A DNA stretch of 64,000 nucleotides from Helicobacter apodemus (GTDB lineage: Bacteria; Campylobacterota; Campylobacteria; Campylobacterales; Helicobacteraceae), in contig NZ_JRPC02000003.1 of NCBI RefSeq assembly GCF_000765745.2, positions 1-64,000 of the forward strand, in the 5' to 3' direction. A program made the position numbers and the translations under genes. The notes under the pieces were generated by a model. That model worked only from the letters and a program-made list of their open reading frames with translations, had not been told where the DNA came from and did not search any database. This document shows positions 17,941 to 25,536 of this stretch, piece after piece. Numbering within the stretch: position 1 is the stretch's first letter; each line of letters begins with the position of its first letter.

Positions 17941-18372
17941 CTACTTTTGTCCATTTTGTTGATATGTATTCTTAAAATCTGATTCATCAGAGCAGTCATT
18001 ATACCTTATTTCCAAAGTATTTTGATTTGGACGCTTTATATCCATAAAACAAGTTTGACCATACTTGTTTTTTATTTCTACTCTTTTTGTAGTTTGGATA
18101 TTTGGTAAATCTTGCAACAAAGCTTTTTGATAAAGTTGCGTTTGTGCCTCATTAGCCCTTTCTCTTCTTTGTGCGCTTTCTATCCAAAACCTTAAATCAT
18201 TTCTAAACGCAGTGAGAATATCTGTGTCGTTTATCCAACACTTTGAAGCTTGGCAAGAATAATCATCACCACATATTTTCTCTCTATATCCTACTTCACA
18301 TTGTATATCAAGCCTCTGTGCAGCATCTATAAAGCCAAAGCTAACAAAACATAATATCATTAACCTCTTCAT
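17941..18372 (-). CDS. secreted hypothetical protein, cysteine-containing
   Basis: A 143-residue protein with a signal peptide (MKRLMILCFVSFGFIDAAQR) and a mature part with seven cysteines, including CEVGYREKICGDDYSCQASKC and a late CFMDIKRPNQNTLEIRYNDC. The even spacing suggests disulphides and a periplasmic or outer location. A ribosome binding site (AAGGAGAAGC) lies before the ATG. I recognise no family. It is convergent with nothing and divergent from the 18541 operon. Confidence 0.6.
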   Translation of the reverse strand: MKRLMILCFVSFGFIDAAQRLDIQCEVGYREKICGDDYSCQASKCWINDTDILTAFRNDLRFWIESAQRRERANEAQTQLYQKALLQDLPNIQTTKRVEIKNKYGQTCFMDIKRPNQNTLEIRYNDCSDESDFKNTYQQNGQK

Positions 18373-18503
18373 TGTGCTTCTCCTTAAACTTAAGAAAATT
18401 TTACCAAAATATATTTAATAGCTTGTGTTTTAAGGCTAGGATTGCACTTTGTATAAAATTAGGGAATCCACTCTACAATAACATTTATAGACTCTTTTTT
18501 TGC

Positions 18504-18533
18504 TATAATGTGAGGTTACTTTTGACTCGGAGA
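18504..18533 (+). promoter_or_regulatory. extended -10 promoter and ribosome binding site of the 18541 operon
   Basis: TGCTATAAT (TATAAT at 18504-18509) is an extended -10 with a TG two bases upstream. GGAG at 18530-18533 sits 7 bases before the ATGATG start. This supports the small gene at 18541 as the first of the restriction-modification operon. Confidence 0.6.
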
Positions 18534-18540
18534 TTAAGAG

Positions 18541-18729
18541 ATGATGCCATTAGAAGAGATAAAAAGTCTTAGCCATAAAGATAAAGATGATTTGCAAAAT
18601 GAGCTATGGGAGATTATCAAAGCAAATGATTTGAGCAAATTGAAACAATTTTTACAATATTATGACGTGCAGCGGTTTTTTTATGACCCAAATTTTGATG
18701 ATGAGGAAGAGCCGATATTCAACCATTGA
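18541..18729 (+). CDS. small acidic protein at the head of a restriction-modification operon
   Basis: A 62-residue protein, mostly helical and acidic at its end (NFDDEEEPIFNH), with no helix-turn-helix that would mark it as a controller protein. It has a well-placed promoter and a GGAG ribosome binding site, and the next methyltransferase starts 22 bases later. No family recognised. Its position suggests either a regulator or an accessory part of the operon, but nothing in the sequence decides this. Confidence 0.55.
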   Translation: MMPLEEIKSLSHKDKDDLQNELWEIIKANDLSKLKQFLQYYDVQRFFYDPNFDDEEEPIFNH

Positions 18730-18751
18730 GAGTAAAGCGAGAACAGAATAA

Positions 18752-19909
18752 ATGACAGCCCAAGCATATTTAGACAGAATCCAAACAATTAATCAAGGGA
18801 GTTTTTACACGCCGGATTCTATCACGCGCCTTGTGTATCAAATGCTTTTAAATGCTAAAATTGATATAAAAGATTATGTTTTGCTTGATAGCTCTTGTGG
18901 TTATGGGAGTTTTTTAGAGATTCCACAAAGTTTCCTAAATAGACAATTTACTCAAATTATTGGTGCAGATATTGATAAACAAGCCTTGCAAAAGGCTCAA
19001 AAAATTTTTAAAGATTATGCCATTGCACCTTTATTCCTCCATACAAACTCCTTGCAAAATGTCTCAAGAGAAAAGTTTAATATTTTAGAATCTTCTAAAC
19101 TCATCATCGTAGGTAATCCACCTTATAATGATAAAACCTCTATCGTGCAAAATCACCTTAAAAGCACAGATTCTAACCCTGTGGATTCTCATCTTAAAGC
19201 ACGAGATATAGGCATTAGCTTTTTACGCTCATTTGATATATTAAAAGCTGATTATATCTGTGTGCTTCACCCGCTTTCTTATTTGATTAAGGAATCAAAC
19301 TTTAAATCCCTAAAAAACTTTATCAAACACTATCATTTATTAGATTCTACAATTATTAGCTCACAAATCTTTTGCCCTAAATCTTTGGGATTTTTTCCTA
19401 TTGTTATTGCCTTGTATGAAAGAGACAATCAAGGAATGGATTTTGATTTTATTTGTAATTTTTCTTTTAAAACTCGTGAGGACAAATCTTTTAGGCTCAA
19501 TGATTTTGATTTTATCGCACAATATATTGATAAATATCCAAATAAAAAGCGTGTGGATTCAAAGCACAAAGTGGCAATGTTTTATACTCTGCGCGATATT
19601 AATGCCTTAAAACGTTCAAAAACCTTTATGACAAAAGAAAATAGCAATACCATTTATATTACACAAGATAAATATAGTCTGTATTGTTATGTTGATGTAT
19701 TTAAGCAAATCATCAAGCACATTCCTTATTATCTAGGAAATTGTGATATTTTGATAGATTTTAAGAAATTTCAAGCCTTAGAATCTGCATTTATCAAAGC
19801 AAGTGAGAGTAAGAATCTAAGCGAGGATATAATGCAGTATTTTAAAGATTTGCTAGGGGCGCATTATATGAGGATTGAAAGGCTAGAAAAGGGAATTTAT
19901 CCAAATTAA
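18752..19909 (+). CDS. N6-adenine DNA methyltransferase, gamma class
   Basis: A 385-residue methyltransferase. The N-terminus has the GSFYTP motif X, then motif I LLDSSCGYGSFLEIP, and the catalytic NPPY in IIVGNPPYNDKTS; a target-recognition part follows in the C-terminal half. The order X-I-IV-recognition is that of TaqI-like gamma enzymes, which methylate adenine N6. It is the first of two methyltransferases in an operon that also carries HNH nucleases; two methyltransferases next to one nuclease often mean an asymmetric site, each enzyme protecting one strand. Recognition sequence not deducible. Confidence 0.88.
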   Translation: MTAQAYLDRIQTINQGSFYTPDSITRLVYQMLLNAKIDIKDYVLLDSSCGYGSFLEIPQSFLNRQFTQIIGADIDKQALQKAQKIFKDYAIAPLFLHTNSLQNVSREKFNILESSKLIIVGNPPYNDKTSIVQNHLKSTDSNPVDSHLKARDIGISFLRSFDILKADYICVLHPLSYLIKESNFKSLKNFIKHYHLLDSTIISSQIFCPKSLGFFPIVIALYERDNQGMDFDFICNFSFKTREDKSFRLNDFDFIAQYIDKYPNKKRVDSKHKVAMFYTLRDINALKRSKTFMTKENSNTIYITQDKYSLYCYVDVFKQIIKHIPYYLGNCDILIDFKKFQALESAFIKASESKNLSEDIMQYFKDLLGAHYMRIERLEKGIYPN

Positions 19910-19932
19910 AATTAATAATGTTAGAATAATGA

Positions 19933-20202
19933 ATGAAATTCAACGAAAGGAGTGTTATTGTGTGTAGTGTTAAACTTAATCAAGAAGCAATAGATAATCT
20001 ATCTAAATCTGTAAATGGGAATGGCGGTTATCAAGAGTTGCTACGAAAATTGCAAGGACAATATGATAAGGATTCGCAAATCTTAAATTACAATGATGAT
20101 GATTTGAAAAAAATGAGAAGATATAATAAATATGATGAGGGTGGTTTTGAAAACAGACTTCAATCTATTCTATCTTGCATAGATGAAAAAGAAAACAACT
20201 AA
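19933..20202 (+). CDS. small hypothetical protein in the restriction-modification operon
   Basis: Up to 89 residues from ATG at 19933; a GTG at 19960 is a competing start because AAAGGAG lies 8 bases before it and none precedes the ATG. Highly charged, with KMRRYNKYDEGGFENRLQSI. No recognised domain. It sits between the two methyltransferases in the same direction. Confidence 0.45.
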   Translation: MKFNERSVIVCSVKLNQEAIDNLSKSVNGNGGYQELLRKLQGQYDKDSQILNYNDDDLKKMRRYNKYDEGGFENRLQSILSCIDEKENN

Positions 20203-20280
20203 GAAGTGAGAATGCCACAAACGCAAATTAAATCTTTTTCTTGTAAAAATTGTAAAAGCATATTGCATTAAGGAGCATAA

Positions 20281-21093
20281 ATGACCATAAGTACCCACAA
20301 TATGCTCAATAATGTAGATAATACTATATTTCATTATAAAGACATTGCATTATTTCAAGATTCTATCTTAAATAAAAAACTCTTACAAAAAGAAACTCTT
20401 GATTTAATCATTACTTCACCGCCCTACAATGTAGGGATAGAATACAACTCCAATGCAGATTCTAATGACTATAAAGAATATTTAGAATTTTGTAAGATTT
20501 GGTTAAAAAACTGCTATTTTTGGGCAAAAAATGGAGCAAGATTCTGTCTTAATATCCCACTTGATAAAAATAAAGGTGGGCAACAAAGCGTAGGGGCTGA
20601 TTTAACACAAATCGCTAAAAAAGTGGGCTGGAAATATCATAGCACAATAATATGGAATGAGGGTAATATCTCAAGGCGCACTGCGTGGGGGAGTTGGCTC
20701 TCTGCTTCTGCTCCTTATGTGATTGCCCCTGTGGAGCTAATCCTTGTGCTATATAAGGGCGAGTGGAAAAAACGATACAAAGGACAAAGTGATATACAAA
20801 GGCAGGAATTTATGGATTGGACTAATGGGCTATGGACTTTCAATGGAGAATCTAAAAAGCGCATTGGACACCCTGCACCCTTCCCTAGAGAGTTACCACG
20901 CCGCTGTATCAAGCTCTTTTCCTTTGTGGGCGATGTTGTATGCGACCCTTTTAGTGGGAGTGGCACAACGATGATAGAATCTTATCTTAATCAACGTCAG
21001 TTTGTAGGCATTGAATTAGATTCCACTTATTGCGAACTCTCAAAAAATCGTTTTTTGGAAACAATTAAAAAAGAGGAAGGATTATTTGAATGA
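20281..21093 (+). CDS. beta-class DNA methyltransferase (TSPPY type)
   Basis: A 270-residue enzyme with the catalytic TSPPYNVGIEY at about residue 43 followed late by motif I CDPFSGSGTTMIE, the circularly permuted order of beta-class enzymes. The SPPY form is typical of N4-cytosine methyltransferases, although some adenine enzymes also have it. The C-terminus ends ELSKNRFLETIKKEEGLFE. A good AAGGAG site lies 6 bases before the ATG. It probably protects the same site as the neighbouring nuclease(s). Confidence 0.88.
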   Translation: MTISTHNMLNNVDNTIFHYKDIALFQDSILNKKLLQKETLDLIITSPPYNVGIEYNSNADSNDYKEYLEFCKIWLKNCYFWAKNGARFCLNIPLDKNKGGQQSVGADLTQIAKKVGWKYHSTIIWNEGNISRRTAWGSWLSASAPYVIAPVELILVLYKGEWKKRYKGQSDIQRQEFMDWTNGLWTFNGESKKRIGHPAPFPRELPRRCIKLFSFVGDVVCDPFSGSGTTMIESYLNQRQFVGIELDSTYCELSKNRFLETIKKEEGLFE

Positions 21094-21135
21094 ATTTCCA
21101 AGCACACTTTAGATATTTAATCAGTCTCAAAACAG

Positions 21136-22239
21136 ATGTTAAGACATAAGATGAATCCTATTGATAATTTTACACAAACAAAAGAATGTGTTTATAAAGA
21201 GCATACTTATTCTGTGAGGGATAATGGTGCAGTGTTTCGCCACGCAAAAAGTAAGAGATATAAAAATGATAATTGTTGGAGCTTTGGCACATTAAATCAT
21301 AAAAATGGCTACCTCTATCTTGGCTCGGCGAGAGTGCATAGAATTGTGGCTATGGCTTTTCTGGGAAAACCACCAACAAAAGAACATATTATAGACCATA
21401 TTGATACCAATCGCCAAAATAATCGCCCAGAAAATCTTCGCTATCTTACACGACTAGAAAACGCTTTGCTTAATCCGCTCACGCGTCAAAAGATTATTTA
21501 TCATTGTGGGAGTATTGAGGCATTTTTAAAAAATCCTAAGATTCTAAGAGAGAAAGTTTCGGCAAATGAATCTCAAAATTTCCAATGGATGCGACAGGTT
21601 AGCGTAGAAGAGGCACAAAATTGTCTTAAAAATTTAGAGTATTTATTTTTGCAAAGAGAACAAATAAAAAAGGAATCTTTTTATCAAAATAATGGTATAG
21701 GCGAGTGGATTTATAAGCCGCTTTATTCCACAGATACAAAATTTACCAAATCTATACAAGATACTTTTTATGATACGCAAGCCATTTTTCCAGCAAATGC
21801 GAAGCAAAGAAATTGGAGAACACCGAGTGAGTTTCCGCTTTGTCCAAAAACCAAAGAGCAGAATCCGCTTGAAGCCTATGCGAAAAATATGCAACAGGAC
21901 AAAGTATTTTCAAGTAATCAATATGGCACATCTGTGATTATAAAATATGTGCTTTTACAAGACAATGCAACACAGAAAAAACTACCACAAAATGGGCAAA
22001 ATGCTAAAGATTTGCACATACAAGATTTTAGAATAAATGAAAATGCTCTGCTTGTGCTTTGTAGATTTGAACCACCAAATATAAAAAGATATTCTTTAGC
22101 AAAAGTTACATATGAAAATGATTGTTTTATTCATACAGCTTTAGAGACATACTTTGACGAAAATGCCGGATATAAATATTTTACTCTTGCTCAAGGGCTA
22201 GAATGGAAAGGTGGTGAAGTCTTTGATGATTATTGTTAG
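21136..22239 (+). CDS. HNH endonuclease-like protein
   Basis: A 367-residue protein. Residues 60-110 hold an HNH_3-type domain: VHRIVAMAFLGKPPTKEHII followed by DHIDTNRQNNRPENLRYLT, in which His-Asn-His/Asn positions are kept. Such domains also occur in free-standing homing enzymes. The remaining 250 residues are not recognised. It starts 42 bases behind the methyltransferase stop and has no strong ribosome binding site; ATG at 21151 is an alternative start. In context it may be a restriction subunit or a nicking enzyme for the operon. Confidence 0.7.
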   Translation: MLRHKMNPIDNFTQTKECVYKEHTYSVRDNGAVFRHAKSKRYKNDNCWSFGTLNHKNGYLYLGSARVHRIVAMAFLGKPPTKEHIIDHIDTNRQNNRPENLRYLTRLENALLNPLTRQKIIYHCGSIEAFLKNPKILREKVSANESQNFQWMRQVSVEEAQNCLKNLEYLFLQREQIKKESFYQNNGIGEWIYKPLYSTDTKFTKSIQDTFYDTQAIFPANAKQRNWRTPSEFPLCPKTKEQNPLEAYAKNMQQDKVFSSNQYGTSVIIKYVLLQDNATQKKLPQNGQNAKDLHIQDFRINENALLVLCRFEPPNIKRYSLAKVTYENDCFIHTALETYFDENAGYKYFTLAQGLEWKGGEVFDDYC

Positions 22240-22342
22240 AGAATTAGCAGGAAAACAAATGACGCGCGCTTGTAGCAGAAAATCGCTTTTAGAGATGATT
22301 AAAAAAGATGCAGATAGAAAAGATAGGAGTTTGTTTGAATGA
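22226..22342 (+). CDS. 38-residue frame overlapping both HNH genes
   Basis: The frame MIIVRELAGKQMTRACSRKS...DRKDRSLFE starts inside the end of the 21136 gene and its stop overlaps the ATG of the next gene (ATGA). Its end resembles the KKEEGLFE tail of the methyltransferase at 20281, so it could be a stub of a deleted methyltransferase. It may serve translational coupling. Real expression is uncertain. Confidence 0.35.
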   Translation: MIIVRELAGKQMTRACSRKSLLEMIKKDADRKDRSLFE

Positions 22343-22929
22343 GCGGAAAACAGGGTAGCCAACTTGATTTAATAATGGAATTTTTTAAAGCAAATCCAAA
22401 AAGGGATATTCCTCACCCAGAAGTTGTAGATTGGGTTGTAAAAGAGTGGCAAAAACGCACGGGTAAAGTTTTTAGAGACCCAGATAGAGGGATTAGGAGT
22501 TTGCACCAAAGGGGCTATTTGCAAAAAATTGCAAAAGGAGTCTATCGTTATGACTCTGATTTTGTTGCTTTACGAGAGGATTTGGAGGATTTTGCCCCTG
22601 CACTTAAAAAGCAAATTTTAGAGCGAGATAATTATCAATGCGTTATCTGCGGAATAGGCAAAAAAGAGGGCGCGGAATTACATATTGACCATATTAAGCC
22701 AAAAGATTTGGGCGGTAAAGCCACATTAGAGAATGGACAAACGCTTTGTAGTAAGCATAACTTCTTAAAGAAAAATCTAAAACAAACCGAGACAGGCAAA
22801 AAGATGTTTTTAAGGATGTTGGAAACTGCCAAAAATGCCAATGAGAAAGAATTAATAGATTTCTTAGAAGATGTGCTAGAGGTTTATGAGAAACATAATA
22901 TTAATGGGCATATTGTTTGGAAGAAGTGA
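22339..22929 (+). CDS. HNH restriction endonuclease (type II-like)
   Basis: A 196-residue protein. The first 80 residues form a winged-helix-like DNA-binding part (DPDRGIRSLHQRGYLQKIAKG). Residues 95-150 are a compact HNH domain: RDNYQCVICG with ELHIDHIKPKDLGG and LCSKHNFLKKNL, carrying two CxxC/C-type zinc ligands (CVIC, C..H) and the catalytic His in HIDHI. This arrangement matches several small type II/IIS restriction enzymes of the HNH class. Being directly downstream of two methyltransferases, it is the best candidate for the cutting subunit. Confidence 0.82.
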   Translation: MSGKQGSQLDLIMEFFKANPKRDIPHPEVVDWVVKEWQKRTGKVFRDPDRGIRSLHQRGYLQKIAKGVYRYDSDFVALREDLEDFAPALKKQILERDNYQCVICGIGKKEGAELHIDHIKPKDLGGKATLENGQTLCSKHNFLKKNLKQTETGKKMFLRMLETAKNANEKELIDFLEDVLEVYEKHNINGHIVWKK

Positions 22930-23514
22930 TAGATTTTATGATGGTTCCACTTGAGTCAAAGTTACAAATACTAAAGAATGTGGGATTTTGTCATTAGATG
23001 CTAGACATAAGACATTTGTGCTTGAGTGTTTTAAGATTTTTGGTATCTTAAGCAAGAATCATCATTACGATGTGTTGCAGATTCTTCATTTGATAAAAAG
23101 GGTGGGCAAAAACCCTTTGAATTTATCAAGGGCATTGTAATTAAAAGGGCTTAAAATTAATGCTAAAATTCATCTTTACCACACTCATCATCGCTTCAAC
23201 CATTGGGCTTAAGGCAAGCCATAAGTTTAAATAGCTTGGAATTTATAGCTTTTTATAAAGAATGCAAGTGCGATTTTGCATTATTTGCCCTAAAAAGATT
23301 CTTTAAGTGAGATTAAGATTATTTTGTTAGAATGGCTCCCTTGAATTTTACATTAGTTATGAAGGTTGAGTTATGCTATTTTTGTCTTTATTTTTTGCAT
23401 TATTCTTTTCTTTGTATCTTTGTAAATTTTCTTCCTATCTTTTTGCTTCTCAAAGTCCCCATTAGCTTTTTGATTTTTCTTATTTAAATTTTAGAAATCT
23501 CAAAAAGGAATCCT
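22930..23514. other. long intergenic stretch with small gene stubs
   Basis: No complete gene. A + strand frame without a start covers about 22956-23141 (contains LDARHKTFVLECFKIFGIL and ends VGKNPLNLSRAL), probably the tail of a lost gene. An ATG frame at 23161-23235 (MLKFIFTTLIIASTIGLKAS) is a lone signal peptide cut after 24 codons. A hairpin with arms AAAGGGT/ACCCTTT lies near 23097-23122. The rest is AT-rich leader sequence of the MATE fragment. Confidence 0.45.
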
Positions 23515-23865
23515 ATGTCCAATATTTTTACAAAACACCCTTTGTATTTGCTCGTGCGTTGTGCATTGCCTCATTGCATAAGTGGCGTGTTTCTTTCTTT
23601 ATGTTACATTATTGATGGTATCTTTGTAGGCAAGTTTTTAGGCAGCGAAGATTTAGCAGTTATGGGGCTTATTATGCCCTTTGTCATCATTAGCTTTGCG
23701 CTTACAGATATGATTGCCATTGGCTCCTCTGTGCTCATTAGCCTTTCTTTGGGCAAAGGGAAGTCAAAAGAGGCTTCCATTCTGTTTAGCACTTCTTTAG
23801 TTGTTACCTTTGTTTTCTCTTGTTTTATGGCAATGTGTGCACAGAGAGGGCTTTTTAGGCAGTGA
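23515..23865 (+). pseudogene. MATE-family efflux pump, N-terminal fragment
   Basis: AAAAGGA precedes the ATG at 23515. The first 105 residues are a clear MATE N-terminus: SGVFLSLCYIIDGIFVGKFL, then LAVMGLIMPFVIISFALTDM and SVLISLSLGKGKSKEAS. After about residue 108 the reading switches abruptly to a hydrolase fragment and the frame stops. About three quarters of the pump is missing. The missing type of sequence exists at 16620-17340 on the other strand. Confidence 0.82.
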
Positions 23866-24190
23866 AAAATCTAACATTCAAGAGAGATTAAAAAGCGCAA
23901 GTGAGGCAAGGACACAAGAGATTGTAGAGGGCAAAATAAGCTACACAGGCAGTGCGCCTAAAAAGCTAAGTGAGGAGGAGCTAGCAAAAATCCCCACAGA
24001 TTTGTATAGAGAGGGAGCAATGTATTATGGCGATACACACACCCAAACTCTACTTTTGCCTATACGACAAGCTCGTTGCTTAATTTAATGTGCTTTGATG
24101 TGCTCGACAAAATAGAGCTTATAAATCAGCCTTTATTAATGCTTGTGGGAGATAAGGATTCTAAGCTCATTCAAATAAGCATTTGATACA
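23850..24190 (+). pseudogene. alpha/beta hydrolase, internal/C-terminal fragment with frameshift
   Basis: From about 23850 the frame encodes SEKSNIQERLKSASEARTQE, then GKISYTGSAPKKLSEEELAK and GAMYYGDTHT; one frameshift later it continues PNSTFAYTTSSLLNLMCFDV LDKIELINQPLLMLVGDKDS, ending just inside the 3' end of the CBASS operon. This is the cap/C-terminal region of a dienelactone-hydrolase-like alpha/beta hydrolase of the same kind as the dead gene at 31855. Both ends are sharp: it is fused to a MATE N-terminus on the left and cut at the Asp-loop on the right. Confidence 0.7.
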
Positions 24191-24985
24191 ATTTTCATCA
24201 TCACTACTATATTGGACTTTTCTTACTAAGTCTTTTAATCTTTGAATTTGATTTTTCTTTTCTTGAGATAAATTATAATTAATAGGCAACAATTCACAAA
24301 ATCTATAAAAATGGTTTTCCAAATCTCCATAAAAATATTGCCCTACAATCCACTTTTCTAACTCATAGGATTCATAAATATATCCTTGCTTTGCATTCCA
24401 TATTTTAGCTACCCTTACTAATCGCCTTAGCGTTTGATTATTTACTAATGCATCATCTAAATCATTTGGATTGGTTGTAATCCAATCCAAAACTTTCGTT
24501 TGATACCAATTTTGTTTATTTGGAATTTTGTAATCTCCAAAATCATCAATAATAGCAGGAACTAAGTCAAACTTAATATGATTGAGTTCTAAAACTACGG
24601 CTGGAAAACTTTGCTTACAAAGAGAGTTTGGGTATCTTAACTCTATAAAATCCCTTAATTTTTGCAAGTAGGTCTGTGGATTCTTGGGATAATTATTTCT
24701 AGGTTCAAATGATAAAAAACCTTCAAATTTTTTTCCAAAAATAACTATTATATCAATATCGGAATTTTCATCAAATTGCCTTGATATAATTGTTTTTCTT
24801 TTATAAGAACCAAAAATAAAATATTTTTCAATTTGGTTTCTTGGAGTAATTGAAAACTCATCATTTTCGTCAAATTGCTGCAATCTTTGGAATATCGTAT
24901 CAATAGAAACTTGAATTTTATTCTTCTCATTATCCCTTACAATCGCCTTTTCTGCCAAATTATTCAAATAGCTATTTACACTCAT
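24167..24985 (-). CDS. SMODS-type CD-NTase (CBASS second-messenger synthase)
   Basis: A 272-residue nucleotidyltransferase. The active site reads FGSYKRKTI with Gly59-Ser60, then DIDIIV giving Asp76 and Asp78, and Asp140 in KFDLVPAI completes the metal triad; the spacing and the later helical part are those of the SMODS family. CD-NTases make cyclic di- or trinucleotides on phage infection and activate a partner effector. Its start overlaps the end of the SLATT gene by 14 bases, so the two are translationally coupled. No Cap2/Cap3 ancillary genes or HORMA/TRIP13 are present, which would make this a minimal type I system. Product nucleotide unknown. Confidence 0.85.
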   Translation of the reverse strand: MSVNSYLNNLAEKAIVRDNEKNKIQVSIDTIFQRLQQFDENDEFSITPRNQIEKYFIFGSYKRKTIISRQFDENSDIDIIVIFGKKFEGFLSFEPRNNYPKNPQTYLQKLRDFIELRYPNSLCKQSFPAVVLELNHIKFDLVPAIIDDFGDYKIPNKQNWYQTKVLDWITTNPNDLDDALVNNQTLRRLVRVAKIWNAKQGYIYESYELEKWIVGQYFYGDLENHFYRFCELLPINYNLSQEKKNQIQRLKDLVRKVQYSSDDENCIKCLFE

Positions 24986-25493
24986 TCTGCTCCTTATCTA
25001 CTTGGTATTGTATATTTTTATCTATTTCAATCTGCCTCTTTGCACCTTTATATCCCATTGAAGCAATAGGCAAAGAATACTTATTTATTTTATTTCTTTT
25101 AGAATCTAACTTTTTCAAAGATTCTACTTGTTGCTCTATATCCATATTCTTAGATTCTATTTCTAAAAATATTCTTGCCTTGTTTCTAAGAGCAAGATAT
25201 TTATTTCCGCTATTTTGATGAGATGAGTATTTCTTTTGAGGATTCAAAAAAACAAGCAACATTGTAATAAATCCTGACACAATAGCAACAAAACCACTCC
25301 AAAATTTATCCGAATCATCATATACAAAAACTAAACTTGCACAAACAGAAATGATAGAGGCTACCATTAGAATATAGTTCCCATATCTCCAATATTTAGC
25401 ACTCTCAAAATGCCCTTTGGCTGAATATATAGAATCTTCTCTTATTCTCTCAATTTCTTTTTTGATATTTTCTACAATTTCTTTTTCTTCCAT
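24972..25493 (-). CDS. SLATT-domain two-TM membrane effector (CBASS)
   Basis: A 173-residue protein with an amphipathic N-terminal helix, the signature YSAKGHFESAKYWR, two transmembrane helices (residues about 50-68 and 75-95), the junction LNPQKKYSSHQNSGNKYLAL RN and a charged C-terminal coiled coil. This is the SLATT fold, predicted by comparative genomics to form pores when triggered by nucleotide signals made by SMODS enzymes. It is the first gene of the two-gene operon, upstream of the nucleotidyltransferase. Activation should kill or arrest the infected cell by membrane damage; this is family inference, not shown here. Confidence 0.85.
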   Translation of the reverse strand: MEEKEIVENIKKEIERIREDSIYSAKGHFESAKYWRYGNYILMVASIISVCASLVFVYDDSDKFWSGFVAIVSGFITMLLVFLNPQKKYSSHQNSGNKYLALRNKARIFLEIESKNMDIEQQVESLKKLDSKRNKINKYSLPIASMGYKGAKRQIEIDKNIQYQVDKEQNECK

Positions 25494-25536
25494 TTTCTAC
25501 CCTAAACTATCATCTCTTACCCGCTTAGCCTTTGCA

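Noticed and set aside
18372..18572. 66-codon + strand frame before the restriction-modification operon
   Set aside because: Covers the promoter and ribosome binding site of the 18541 gene and has no start signal of its own.
20715..20966. minus-strand frame inside the beta-class methyltransferase
   Set aside because: Antisense of conserved methyltransferase motifs; composition follows the sense gene.
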